Source: Betaproteobacteria bacterium (GTDB lineage Bacteria > Pseudomonadota > Gammaproteobacteria > Burkholderiales > SG8-41). Taken from it: 32,764 bases of DNA. Shown here piece by piece: positions 7,598 to 16,128 of the stretch. Numbering within the stretch: position 1 is the stretch's first letter; every line of letters starts with the position of its first letter. The DNA lies in NCBI GenBank assembly GCA_028291945.1, contig JAQGNH010000271.1, positions 1-32,764 on the forward strand, given 5' to 3'. The position numbers were made by a program, and so were the translations under genes. A model generated the notes under the pieces. That model saw only the letters and a program-made list of their open reading frames with translations, made no database searches and had not been told where the DNA came from.

Positions 7598-8590
7598 ATG
7601 ATCCCAGACACGATGACCGCGATCACCATCACCCGCGCCGGCGGACCGGAGGTCTTACAACCCGGCACGCGCCCCGTGCCTCAGCCGGGCGCCGGACAAG
7701 TGCTGATCAAGGTCGCGTACGCCGGTATCAATCGTCACGACTGCGGACAGCGTCTCCGCGGATTCGGTCCGCCGGGCGCGACCGACATTCCCGGACTCGA
7801 AGTAGCGGGAGAAGTGGTTGCCACCGGCAGCGGCGTGACGCGCTGGAAGTCCGGAGACCGGGTGTGCGCGCTCGTGAATGGCGGCGGTTACGCGCAGTAT
7901 TGCATAGCCGCTGAGCCGATCACACTGCCGATCCCGGCCCAGTTCGACCTCAAGCTGGCCGCTGCTTTGCCGGAAGCGTTGTTTACGGCGTGGCTCAACG
8001 TCTTCATCCTAGGCAGGCTCAAGGCCGGCGAATGGCTACTGGTACATGGCGGTTCGAGCGGCGTGGGGACCATTGCGATTCAACTCGCACGCCTCATGGG
8101 CGCTAACGTGGTGGCGACCGTCGGCAACCGCGCCAAAGGCGACGTCTGCATGAAGCTCGGTGCGAGCCGGGCGATCAACTATCGCGAGGAGGATTTCGTC
8201 GCAGTGGTGAAGGAGGTGACGCAGGGGCACGGCGCCGACGTCATCCTGGACATGGTCGGGGGTGCTTATGCCAAGCGCAACCTCGAGGCGCTCGCTCGCG
8301 ATGGCCGCATGGTCCACCTCAGCGGCGGCGCCGGCGCAGAGTTCTGCGTGCCGGTCAGTGCCATCATGGCGAAGCGCGCGGTGATCACGGGCTCGGGTTT
8401 GCGCGGCTCCGAGATGTCGGTGAAAGAAGAGATCGTGCGCCAGACGCGTGAGCGCGTGTGGCCTCATCTCGGCACGAAAGTCACGCCGATCATCGACTCG
8501 ATTCTGCCGCTCGCGCGGGCGGCCGACGCTCACGCTCGAATGGAGTCGAGCGCGCATATCGGGAAGATCCTTCTCGAAATCGCACAGTGA
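7598..8590 (+). CDS. NAD(P)H-quinone oxidoreductase, PIG3-type MDR family
   Basis: A 330-aa medium-chain dehydrogenase/reductase without zinc ligands. N-terminal GroES-like domain: MTAITITRAGGPEVLQP, VLIKVAYAGINRHDCGQR, PGLEVAGEVVATGSGV, GDRVCALVNGGGYAQY. The nucleotide-binding domain starts near residue 145 with LLVHGGSSGVGTIAIQLAR, followed by GADVILDMVGG and a conserved end IDSILPLARAADAHARMESSAHIGKILLE. This is the PIG3/TP53I3 and zeta-crystallin-like quinone reductase group, which reduces quinones with NADPH. ATG 7598 follows GAAAGGA at suitable distance; an in-frame Met at codon 6 is an alternative. It lies only 8 bp ahead of the phosphoesterase lipoprotein, so they are probably co-transcribed. 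Confidence 0.93.
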   Translation: MIPDTMTAITITRAGGPEVLQPGTRPVPQPGAGQVLIKVAYAGINRHDCGQRLRGFGPPGATDIPGLEVAGEVVATGSGVTRWKSGDRVCALVNGGGYAQYCIAAEPITLPIPAQFDLKLAAALPEALFTAWLNVFILGRLKAGEWLLVHGGSSGVGTIAIQLARLMGANVVATVGNRAKGDVCMKLGASRAINYREEDFVAVVKEVTQGHGADVILDMVGGAYAKRNLEALARDGRMVHLSGGAGAEFCVPVSAIMAKRAVITGSGLRGSEMSVKEEIVRQTRERVWPHLGTKVTPIIDSILPLARAADAHARMESSAHIGKILLEIAQ

Positions 8591-8598
8591 GTCGTTGA

Positions 8599-9630
8599 AT
8601 GGGTAGGTTGCGGTTCGTTACTGTAGTTCTCGCGCTGATCTTATCTGGATGTGCTTCGATCAGCGGATCCGAATCCGAGTCGAGGCAGTCCACTTTCACC
8701 TTCGCGCTGATTGGTGATCTCGCTTATGTGCCTGATCAAGAGCCGGCCATGGACAACGTTCTCAGCGATATCAGTGCGGCCCCGCTCGCATTCGTCGTCC
8801 ATGTGGGTGACCTCGCGCATCCGCGCTTCGGTTCGTGCACGAACGAGCTGTGGGCGCGCCGCTACGCACAGTTTCAGGCGGTGGCGCATCCGCTGATCTA
8901 CACGCCGGGTGACAACGACTGGACCGATTGTCACGAAGCAGAGGGCGCCAAGGGTTTCGATCCGTTCGAGCGGCTGCAGAGCCTGCGCAAGCTTTTCTTC
9001 CAGGGGCGGCAGAGCCTCGGACGAAGAACGATCACTCTGACGCGTCAGAGCGAGAGCAGCGATCCGGCGCTGCAGAAGTACCGCGAGAACGTGCGCTGGA
9101 GCCGTGGCGGTGTCACGTTTCTGACGCTGCATGTCGTCGGCAGCAACAATGGTCTCGGCCGTACCGCGGAAGGCGACGCGGAATATGCGGAACGAACCCG
9201 GGCCAACCTGCAATGGTTGCGCCAAGGCTTCGAGTATGCAAAAGCGAACCGGAGCCGCGCCGTCATGGTTTTGCAGCAGGCGAACTTCTTCTTCGACGCG
9301 ACGCCGACAGCCACCCCGCACGACGTGCAGCCAAGCGGCTTTTCGGACATACGGGCTACCCTCGAAGCGGAAAGCGTCGCCTTCGGCAAGCCCGTCGTCC
9401 TCGTGCATGGGGATACTCACTATTTCCGCATAGACAAGCCGTTCGGATCCACTGCCGATAGGCGCACTCCAGCGCTCGAGAACTTTACGCGCGTGGAGAC
9501 CTTCGGCGTCCCGAACCATCACTGGCTGCACGTGACGGTCGAGCCAGATGAACCGAACGTGTTCACGTTTCGCGAGCGCACCGTCGACGCGAATGTCGTC
9601 AAAGGTCGAGCGCCTACGGCACCGCAATGA
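8599..9630 (+). CDS. lipoprotein of the metallophosphoesterase fold
   Basis: A 343-aa protein. Residues 1-18 are a lipoprotein signal with lipobox LSGC. The catalytic pattern of calcineurin-like phosphoesterases is present in order: FALIGDLAYV (motif 1; a D-x-H is replaced by D-L-A), VHVGDLAHP (motif 2, GDxx), YTPGDNDWTDC (motif 3, GDNx), then a distant VVLVHGDTHYF (GHxH-like, read as HGDTH). The first motif lacks the usual D-x-H histidine, so metal binding may be changed or use another residue. The substrate is unknown. It follows the quinone reductase by 8 bp. Start ATG 8599 gives the lipobox at the right distance. Confidence 0.85.
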   Translation: MGRLRFVTVVLALILSGCASISGSESESRQSTFTFALIGDLAYVPDQEPAMDNVLSDISAAPLAFVVHVGDLAHPRFGSCTNELWARRYAQFQAVAHPLIYTPGDNDWTDCHEAEGAKGFDPFERLQSLRKLFFQGRQSLGRRTITLTRQSESSDPALQKYRENVRWSRGGVTFLTLHVVGSNNGLGRTAEGDAEYAERTRANLQWLRQGFEYAKANRSRAVMVLQQANFFFDATPTATPHDVQPSGFSDIRATLEAESVAFGKPVVLVHGDTHYFRIDKPFGSTADRRTPALENFTRVETFGVPNHHWLHVTVEPDEPNVFTFRERTVDANVVKGRAPTAPQ

Positions 9631-9765
9631 CCGTGCGTGGCCCATTCTGGAGACGTTCGTTGCGTTATGCCGTTCACAACGCGGATCGAGATGTAACGAT
9701 TGCGTCTGGCCCGATCGTGCAGTCGTCCTGCTTTAGCAAGCCGCAAGACCCTCGTACTCAAAAAA

Positions 9766-10737
9766 ATGAAAAAAATCCCTGTTGTAATCTGCATCGATGT
9801 CGAACCTGAAGACCGCGAGACCGGTCGCGGAAGCGTAAGTGATTGGGCAGGCGTTGATGAGACGATAGAGTTCTTCAGCGCGCTCAGACCGCGTCTCGAG
9901 CTCGCGACCGGCGCACCCGCGCGCTTCTGCTGGTTCTTCAGGATGGATCCTCAGGTCGAGCACACCTACGGCGTCACGTCCTGGGGCGTGGAGCGTTACC
10001 GCGAGCACATCAGGAAGCTGGAGGCGGCGGGCGATGAGCTCGGGTTGCACACGCACGCCTGGCGTTGGGACGCAACTACGCAAGGGTGGGTCATAGATCA
10101 CGGCGATCAGGCGTGGGTCGAGCACTGCGTACGCACCTCGATCGACACGTATCGCAAGGTCTTCGGGCGTGCGTGCCGTTCGTTCAGGTTCGGCGACCGA
10201 TGGATGAACAACGAGACGATCGCACTGCTCGAATCATCAGGCATCGAATTCGATCTGACCCTCGAGCCGGGCAGACATGTGTCGCCCGATCTGGAAGAGG
10301 TGCACACCGGCACGCTGCCGGACTATCGTGACGTGCCGACATGGCCTTACCGTCCGGCGCAACACGAGTTCAGAAGGCGAGGGCGGCGCTCGGCTCGCGA
10401 TCTGTGGGTGATACCCCTCAGCACCGGTCGATTCTGGCCAAGCCGGTTCGCGCCGCTCGAGCGCGGGGCTCGGGCACTGGGCATCAACCTGCACAGACGC
10501 CATGAGACGACGCCGCTGTTCCTCAATCTGGAAAGGCCCCGTTTCGAGCTCATGGTGAACAGCCTGCTCGCCGTATGGACGAAACCCTTTCTTGCGCCGG
10601 TGTTAAGATCGGATGCAGCGGGCAAAGTAAAATGCAAAGCTAATATGCGCGACAACGTCGAGTTCCTGCTCACGCATCCCCTCGCGAGCCGTTTCAGATT
10701 CGTGCGGCCGCACGAAGCCATCGAGCTTCTCAGCTAG
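9766..10737 (+). CDS. polysaccharide deacetylase-like protein
   Basis: A 323-aa cytoplasmic-looking protein with the NodB-homology layout. Motif 1 is VVICIDVEPEDR (Asp in place of the TFDD pair). Motif 2 is ELGLHTHAWRWD, with two His as in H-x-H. A third site is SFRFGDRWMNNET, followed by LLESSGIEFDLTLEPG. Later parts are basic and end with FRFVRPHEAIELL. Proteins of this kind occur in exopolysaccharide and glycolipid clusters, but here no such genes are adjacent. ATG 9766 begins MKKIPVVICID with no clear Shine-Dalgarno; an in-frame TTG at 9700 would add 22 residues that do not look like a signal peptide. Substrate and activity are not determined. Confidence 0.75.
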   Translation: MKKIPVVICIDVEPEDRETGRGSVSDWAGVDETIEFFSALRPRLELATGAPARFCWFFRMDPQVEHTYGVTSWGVERYREHIRKLEAAGDELGLHTHAWRWDATTQGWVIDHGDQAWVEHCVRTSIDTYRKVFGRACRSFRFGDRWMNNETIALLESSGIEFDLTLEPGRHVSPDLEEVHTGTLPDYRDVPTWPYRPAQHEFRRRGRRSARDLWVIPLSTGRFWPSRFAPLERGARALGINLHRRHETTPLFLNLERPRFELMVNSLLAVWTKPFLAPVLRSDAAGKVKCKANMRDNVEFLLTHPLASRFRFVRPHEAIELLS

Positions 10738-10763
10738 TCCCGTTCCGGAAAGTTACAGCTCAA

Positions 10764-10949
10764 GTGTCTTCCTTGCATTGCGGCCGCCGTGTAAGCGTCC
10801 GATCGTGTGCTCGAAGTGTTCTTGCAATGGCGTGCGCTGTCGGGCCCGCTCACGCCGCAGATAACACGTTCCCGACGCGGCCGATTCGGCTCATCCTCGG
10901 TTATCCCGCGCGCGGTGCGACTGGCGTGGCCGACAGCGGAACACCATGA
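10764..10949 (+). pseudogene. N-terminal remnant of a Bug/TctC-type substrate-binding protein
   Basis: The frame from GTG 10764 reads a 61-residue peptide: a signal peptide (SVLAMACAVGPAHA/A) followed by NTFPTRPIRLILGYPARGAT. This is the invariant first strand of Bug receptors (YPxRPIRLIxGYPAGGxTD), with changes at the Gly-Gly-x-Thr-Asp loop. It then stops at TGA 10947-10949, so about 260 residues are missing. The stop overlaps the ATG of the amidohydrolase (ATGA), so a deletion probably brought the two together. It could still be translated as a short exported peptide and couple translation of the next gene. Confidence 0.8.
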
Positions 10950-12166
10950 GAACGATCCTCACGAATGCAACGCTGATCGACTGCGTTAACCCGACACCTT
11001 TCAAGAACGCAACGGTCGTCGTAGAAAAGGGACGCATCTCGGAGATTCTCACCGACGGACGTAAAGCGCCATCCGCCGACGCTACCCTCGTTGATCTGGC
11101 AGGGGCGTATCTGCTGCCCGGTCTGTGGGACGTCCACGTTCATCCCGACTATCTGTCGCTCGCCGAAGCGCCCCTTGCCGATCAGGTGGCGCTCTTTGGT
11201 CACCGCCTTATGACGTCGCTCACCGAGTCCGGCATCGTCGGCTTCCGCTGCGCCGGCACGCACAGTTTCATGGACGTGGCGTGGAAGCGCGCGTTCGATT
11301 CGGGACTGTACGTCGGTCCTCGCTTGTACTCGTGCGGTCATTTCCTGACAACGACCGGGGGACATTTTCTGACCACCGGTCACGCACTCGAGTGCGATGG
11401 TCCGTACGGATTCGTCAAGGCGATCCGTGAGCAGATCAAGAACGGCGTGGATCACATCAAGCTGAACCTCTCCGGCGGCATCATGGGGCCCGCGTGGGAC
11501 CGGCACTGGCATTCATTCCTGCTCGACGATGAGATCAAGGCGGCGTTCGAGATCTGCCGCCAGCGCGAATTCAAAGTGATGGCGCACGCGACGAATCCGA
11601 ATGCGGTGAAAAGCGCCGTGCGCCTCGGCGCTCACAGCATCGAGCACGGCTACATCATGGACGATGAGTGCATCGAGCTCCTGCTCGAGCACAACACCTG
11701 GTACGTGCCAACGCTCGCGATCAGCCATCTCACGCCCAACCAGGCCGGCAACGAATGGGAGCGCGCCTATCTGAAGCAGCGCAACCTCGCGCCTTCGTTG
11801 TGCTGTCGCGCGGACGCTGCTTCGGATGTCCATGCGGGATGGTTCAAGAAGGCGCTCGACGCGGGCGTGAAGATGGCGCTCGGTTCCGACATCCGTCCGC
11901 TCAAGGACGCGGCATTGCTCGAGATGGGCCTGTGGGTAAAAGATGGCGCAACACCGTGGCAGACCTTGCTCGCCGCGACGAAAAATGCTGCGGCGGTCTG
12001 CGGTGCCGCCGACGATCTCGGTACGGTCGAAGTCGGTAAGCTTGCCGATCTGATCGTGGTGTCAGCAAACCCTCTGGATGACATTAACAACGTGCGGCGC
12101 CTGCTGCTCGTGCTGAAAGAAGGACGTATCGTTTCGGACAAAAGAGATCATGCACATGCGCGATGA
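10946..12166 (+). CDS. metal-dependent amidohydrolase (imidazolonepropionase/prolidase-like)
   Basis: A 406-aa amidohydrolase-superfamily enzyme. The N-terminal beta part (MRTILTNATLIDCVNPTPFKNATVVVEKGRI) leads to the metal motif LPGLWDVHVHPD (His64, His66). Further ligands are the likely carboxylated Lys in VDHIKLNLSGG (about 170), His in MAHATNP (about 213), His in SIEHGYIMD (about 233) and Asp in LGSDIRPLKD (about 315). The C-terminus GTVEVGKLADLIVVSANPLDD..VRRLLLVLKEGRIV is typical. This subgroup hydrolyses cyclic amides, dipeptides or lactones; the substrate is unknown. The ribosome site is weak, but the start overlaps the stop of the Bug remnant. The dehydrogenase gene follows 21 bp later, suggesting one operon. 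Confidence 0.93.
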   Translation: MRTILTNATLIDCVNPTPFKNATVVVEKGRISEILTDGRKAPSADATLVDLAGAYLLPGLWDVHVHPDYLSLAEAPLADQVALFGHRLMTSLTESGIVGFRCAGTHSFMDVAWKRAFDSGLYVGPRLYSCGHFLTTTGGHFLTTGHALECDGPYGFVKAIREQIKNGVDHIKLNLSGGIMGPAWDRHWHSFLLDDEIKAAFEICRQREFKVMAHATNPNAVKSAVRLGAHSIEHGYIMDDECIELLLEHNTWYVPTLAISHLTPNQAGNEWERAYLKQRNLAPSLCCRADAASDVHAGWFKKALDAGVKMALGSDIRPLKDAALLEMGLWVKDGATPWQTLLAATKNAAAVCGAADDLGTVEVGKLADLIVVSANPLDDINNVRRLLLVLKEGRIVSDKRDHAHAR

Positions 12167-12187
12167 GCAGGCGGTTACGGGTCGTAC

Positions 12188-13363
12188 ATGAGTCCCACCA
12201 GCTTTGCGTATCGCAATCCTACGCATCGACTCGTTTTTGGCCGTGGTGCGCTCGACAGGATCGCTGAAGAGCTTTCGGCAGCCGCCTTACGCAAGCCGAT
12301 GCTGGTTTGCAGTGCACGGGGCGCAGCTTCGGACGCCGCGCGGATGATCATCCAAGCGCTGCGCATCGGGCACGATGCCGTCTTCAGCGGCGTTCGATCG
12401 CATGCGCCGCTTGCGTCGGTGAACGAGGCGTGGAAACAAGCGCGCGCCCTGCAGCCGGACTGCCTGATCGCGTTAGGCGGAGGCAGCGCGGCCGATACTG
12501 TGAAAGGCATAGCGCTCGCGTTTGCAGAGGAAGGACGGGTCCTCGATTTCGTGCTCGCGCGTGGCGCTGACGGCCAGCTCAAAGGGCGGCCGACGATAAC
12601 GCCGAAGCTGCCCATCGTCGCGGTACCCACTACCGTATCCGGTGCAGAAGTCAGCCCGTCATTCGGCCTCACCGATGACAGCGGTAGAAAGCTGATCATC
12701 CGGCACGACAGTCTGGCGCCTTCGATTCTGGTCTACGATCCGGATCTGCTGCGCTCGGTGCCGCTCGCGACGCTGGCGCCTTCCGTCATGAACGCGCTCG
12801 CGCACAACGTCGAAGCGCTGTACTCGAAAGGACGCAATCCGATCTCGGACGTGTATGCGTGCGCGAGCTTACCGCTGCTGAACGATGGGTTAAGCACCGC
12901 GCTAGCGGACCCCGCCGACGACGATGCTTATTCGAGTCTGACTCTCGGCGCCTATTACGCCGCGGTGGCGATCTTCAATGCGAGAACCGGTCTGCACCAC
13001 GCGATCTGTCACAAGCTGGCGCCGGCAGCGGGACTCTCGCACGGGATTGCAAATTCGATCATCCTGCCGCGCGCGCTGGAATTCAATCTTCCGGCAGCGC
13101 GTCCCGAGCTGACCCGCGTCGCTCAGCTCATGTGCAAAGGCCCTGCTGCAGCCGGTGAGCTGCGGGCCGAACACGCCATCGAGCAGCTCGAGCAACTGTC
13201 GGCACGTGCGGGCCTGCCGCGGCGCCTGAGAGAAGTTGGTGTTCGGAGAGAAATCTTTCCCACCCTGGCAGAAAAGATCATGAGCGAGCCCGGGCTCGCA
13301 TTCAACCCTCGTCAACTGCGCACGGCGCGCGAAGTGGAAGAGGTGCTCGAGGCGGCGTGGTAA
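12188..13363 (+). CDS. iron-alcohol-dehydrogenase family protein, maleylacetate-reductase-like
   Basis: A 391-aa protein. The NAD-binding part has PDCLIALGGGSAADTVKGIAL (GGGSAAD about residues 97-103) and PTTVSGAEVSPSFGLTD. In the C-terminal half the metal motif reads APSVMNALAHNVEALYS: classical Fe-ADHs have Asp where this has Asn, and the Asn form is what maleylacetate reductases carry. HHAICHKLAPAAGLSHGIANSIILP likewise matches the HHxxCHxLG..xLxH pattern of that subgroup. Maleylacetate reductases feed ring-cleavage products into the 3-oxoadipate pathway, but no hydroxyquinol dioxygenase is in the window, so the true substrate is open. It is translated 21 bp behind the amidohydrolase and ends 6 bp before a convergent Bug gene. 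Confidence 0.9.
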   Translation: MSPTSFAYRNPTHRLVFGRGALDRIAEELSAAALRKPMLVCSARGAASDAARMIIQALRIGHDAVFSGVRSHAPLASVNEAWKQARALQPDCLIALGGGSAADTVKGIALAFAEEGRVLDFVLARGADGQLKGRPTITPKLPIVAVPTTVSGAEVSPSFGLTDDSGRKLIIRHDSLAPSILVYDPDLLRSVPLATLAPSVMNALAHNVEALYSKGRNPISDVYACASLPLLNDGLSTALADPADDDAYSSLTLGAYYAAVAIFNARTGLHHAICHKLAPAAGLSHGIANSIILPRALEFNLPAARPELTRVAQLMCKGPAAAGELRAEHAIEQLEQLSARAGLPRRLREVGVRREIFPTLAEKIMSEPGLAFNPRQLRTAREVEEVLEAAW

Positions 13364-13369
13364 GAACGA

Positions 13370-14326
13370 TCATCCCTCGGGTTTGATCCCGGCGGCCTTG
13401 ACGACTCGCGCGTACTTCTCGACCTCGGCCCGAACGAACTGCGCGAATTCAGCCGGCGTTTCGCCGCCGATCTTGTAACCGAGCTTTTCAATCGCCGGCC
13501 GCGAATCGTTCAACGATTTCACGACGACATCGTGTATCCGGTTCACGATCGCTTTCGGCGTTTGAGGCGGCATCCACATCCCGAACCACGCAGTGGATTC
13601 GAATCCGGGCACACCCGATTCATCGAGCGTCGGGATCTCGGGTGCGAGGGGCGTTCGCTTGAGCGATGCCACGCCGATGCCGTTCAGGCGGCCTGCCCGC
13701 ACCTGCGGCAGCATGTAAGACACGCCGCCGAAGACGAATTGCGTCTGTCCGGCGACCGTTTCCTGTACCGCGAGCGGGCTCGCTTTATACGCGACGTGCA
13801 CGATCTGAGTCTGCGTTGCCTGCTTGAACATCTCGCCCGCAATGTGTGCGATGCTGCCAACGCCGAACGACGCGTAGTTGAGCTTGTTCGGCTGCGATCT
13901 CGCAAGTGCGATGAGATCACGCACCGACTTGACGGGCAGCTGCGGATAGACGCCGAGGATCAGGTCCACCGACGCGAGCTGTGTCACAGGCGTCAGATCG
14001 CGCCTGATGTCGTAGCTGAGCTTGTAGAGGCTCGGATTGATTGCGATCGCGAGCGAATTGGCATGCAGCGTGTAACCATCCGGCGCGGCCTTTACCACCA
14101 TTTCATCGCCCATGACCCCGTTCGCGCCGGGCCGATTGTCCACAATGATCTGCTGACCGAGCAGCTCCGACATCCGTGGCGTGATGGTTCGTATCACGAT
14201 GTCGGTGGCGCCGCCGGCCGCCATCGGGATGATCACGCGCAACGGCCGATTCGGATAGGGTTGAGCGAGCGCCGGAGACGCGATGAGCACCATGAATACG
14301 ACGTACGTCCGACGCGACAATGTCAT
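13370..14326 (-). CDS. Bug/TctC-family tripartite tricarboxylate transporter receptor
   Basis: A 318-aa extracytoplasmic receptor. The signal peptide is MTLSRRTYVVFMVLIASPALA/Q. The family features are QPYPNRPLRVIIPMAAGGATDIVIR, then VDNRPGANGVMGDEMVVKAAPDGYTL (about 62-87), YDIRRDLTPVTQLASVDLILGV, LNYASFGVGSIAHIAGEMFKQ, IVHVAYKASPLAVQETVAGQTQFVFGG and the ending ARVVKAAGIKPEG. Such receptors bind small carboxylates in the periplasm and deliver them to TctA/TctB membrane proteins, which are absent here. The start at ATG 14326 was chosen because AGAGGA lies seven bases upstream and it gives the signal peptide; the longer open frame adds 51 residues of no family similarity. It is divergent from the MmgE/PrpD gene. 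Confidence 0.95.
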   Translation of the reverse strand: MTLSRRTYVVFMVLIASPALAQPYPNRPLRVIIPMAAGGATDIVIRTITPRMSELLGQQIIVDNRPGANGVMGDEMVVKAAPDGYTLHANSLAIAINPSLYKLSYDIRRDLTPVTQLASVDLILGVYPQLPVKSVRDLIALARSQPNKLNYASFGVGSIAHIAGEMFKQATQTQIVHVAYKASPLAVQETVAGQTQFVFGGVSYMLPQVRAGRLNGIGVASLKRTPLAPEIPTLDESGVPGFESTAWFGMWMPPQTPKAIVNRIHDVVVKSLNDSRPAIEKLGYKIGGETPAEFAQFVRAEVEKYARVVKAAGIKPEG

Positions 14327-14468
14327 GGAGTATCCTCTTCTCGTCACGACAGCATAGCGTAGCAGGCGGGGACCTGGCGTCGACGCGCTCGCGCCGATAC
14401 ATTGCTCGACCGAAGTGCACCATGTGCCTCGACGCGCTTCACTGGGATTTGAACTGGAGGTCAACGAC

Positions 14469-15830
14469 ATGGATAACACGACACGTACCCTCGCGAACTA
14501 TGTTGCCGGTCTGAAGCTCGCGGACTTGTCTCCCAGTGCCATACACGAAAGCAAGCGGCGTCTCATCGACGCCATTGCGTGCTGCATCGGCGGCTACTCG
14601 AACGAGCCGGCTTCCATTGCACGCCAGATAGCAGCCGACAACAGTGGTCGACCTCCCGCTCGTGTTCTGGGTTCCGGCGCGCTCACGTCGATCGAAATGG
14701 CGACCTTCGCGAATGCAGTGATGGTGCGCTACCTCGATTGCAACGACACTTATGTATCCAAAGGCTCGGGGCATCCGAGTGACATGATCGCCGCGTCACT
14801 CGCCGTGGCCGATGCGCTTCACGCAGACGGTAAACAGACGCTGCTCTCCATCGCGACGGCCTACGAGATCTTCACCGCACTCGCGGATGTCGTCGGGCTG
14901 CGGGATCTCGGATGGGATCAAGGCGTTTTCGTCGTCCTGGGCTGCGCCGCCGGCGCCGCGAAGCTTCTGAACCTGACGAGCGAGCAGACGGCCAATGCGC
15001 TGGCGATCGCGGTGACGGGCAATATCCCGACGCGACAGACACGAGCCGGTGAGCTGTCCATGTGGAAAGGATGTGCGACGGCAGTCGCAGCGCGCGCCGG
15101 TGTGTTTGCGGCGCTGTTGGCGCAGAAGGGCATGACGGGCCCGACTGCAGCGTTCGAAGGGCGGCACGGCGTGTGGGAGCAGGTGACCGGTCCTTTCGAG
15201 CTGGGCCGGCTCGGAGGCCACGGTGTCCCGTTCGGAATCGAGCGCACGAATCTCAAGTTTTTTCCTGCCGAATATCATTCGCAGGCACCGCTGTGGATCG
15301 CGCTCGAGTTGCGCAAGAAAGTTCGTGTCGAGCAGATCGAAGCTGTCGACGTGCAGACCTACTACACCGCATACAGCGAGATCGGCAGTGAACCCGAGAA
15401 ATGGCATCCGAAGACACGCGAGACTGCCGATCACAGCCTCCCCTATCTGCTCGCACTCGGGCTGACCGACGGGTACATCAATACCGAGAGCTTCAGCGAT
15501 GAACGCATCGCCGATCCAGGCCTGCGACAACTGATGCAGCGCATCCGTATCGCGGAGAACAAGGAGTTCACGCGCGAGTTTCCCTCGAAGCTCGTGACGA
15601 AGATCGAGGTGATCGCGCGCGATGGTCAGCGGATCGTCGAGACGGCGGCGTATCCGAAGGGGCACGCAAAAAATCCGATGAGCGATGCCGATGTAGAAAG
15701 CAAGTTCGCCGGTTTGTCGGAAGGCTTGGTTGCGCCGGTTGAGCGCGATGCGTTGCTGAGTGCCTTATGGGCTGTCGACCACGCTACGGAGATGGGCAAG
15801 GTACTCGAGCTGGTACGATTGGAACACTAA
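14469..15830 (+). CDS. MmgE/PrpD family protein
   Basis: A 453-aa protein of the usual family length. Recognisable blocks: RTLANYVAGLKLADLSPSAIHESKRRLIDAIACCIGG, ATFANAVMVRYLDCNDTY, GHPSDMIAASLAVADALH, LLSIATAYEIFTALADVVGLRDLGWDQG, LAIAVTGNIPTRQTRAGELSMWKGCATAVAARAGVFAALLAQKGMTGP, and VVGP-like KFFPAEYHSQAPLWIALEL. The order matches 2-methylcitrate dehydratase PrpD, cis-aconitate decarboxylase and the many MmgE/PrpD enzymes that dehydrate, decarboxylate or epimerise small carboxylates. The specific reaction cannot be assigned. ATG 14469 has GGAGG nine bases upstream and is preferred over an earlier in-frame codon at 14415. It is divergent from a Bug receptor gene, a common pairing that suggests the receptor supplies its substrate. 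Confidence 0.93.
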   Translation: MDNTTRTLANYVAGLKLADLSPSAIHESKRRLIDAIACCIGGYSNEPASIARQIAADNSGRPPARVLGSGALTSIEMATFANAVMVRYLDCNDTYVSKGSGHPSDMIAASLAVADALHADGKQTLLSIATAYEIFTALADVVGLRDLGWDQGVFVVLGCAAGAAKLLNLTSEQTANALAIAVTGNIPTRQTRAGELSMWKGCATAVAARAGVFAALLAQKGMTGPTAAFEGRHGVWEQVTGPFELGRLGGHGVPFGIERTNLKFFPAEYHSQAPLWIALELRKKVRVEQIEAVDVQTYYTAYSEIGSEPEKWHPKTRETADHSLPYLLALGLTDGYINTESFSDERIADPGLRQLMQRIRIAENKEFTREFPSKLVTKIEVIARDGQRIVETAAYPKGHAKNPMSDADVESKFAGLSEGLVAPVERDALLSALWAVDHATEMGKVLELVRLEH

Positions 15831-15901
15831 AAGCCACTCGCAAACCCGTTCGCACTGAACCTGATATGTCCTTCGCGGACAGGGCGATATCAACAAACGA
15901 C

Positions 15902-15996
15902 TGTAATCGCGAGGAGAACCGCGACGTGGCGATCCCATGGCGTACGGTTAACGTTCGTAACGGGATTGCTTCGTAACGCCGTTTCTCGCAATGACA
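15902..15996. repeat. complete GTCATTGCGAG-type palindromic repeat
   Basis: The left arm TGTAATCGCGAGGAGAACCG.. GTGGCGATCCC and the right arm GGGATTGCTTCGTAACG.. TCTCGCAATGACA are imperfect reverse complements around a short spacer containing GTTAACGTTCGT. Related arms occur at 18412, 19469 and 32609. This dispersed non-coding palindrome is common in many bacterial genomes. Here it lies just after the MmgE/PrpD gene. Confidence 0.75.
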
Positions 15997-16001
15997 ACTT
16001 G

Positions 16002-16028
16002 GCCCGCTGTTTCTTGAGAACAGCGGGC
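16002..16028. terminator. GC-rich hairpin between convergent genes
   Basis: GCCCGCTGTT (16002-16011) pairs with AACAGCGGGC (16019-16028) around a 7-base loop, a perfect 10-bp stem. It lies between the convergent MmgE/PrpD gene (ends 15830) and the Bug gene (ends 16129). There is no long T-run on either side, so it is terminator-like rather than a textbook intrinsic terminator. Confidence 0.5.
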
Positions 16029-16128
16029 ACGGTAGCCCGCAGTCGAAGTCGTGTCCTGAGCCGGGCGAGCGGTGCCGTAGTCGAAGGGATGAACGCCCGG
16101 ATGTTTTGGGATGAAGGGAAGCTCGCGG

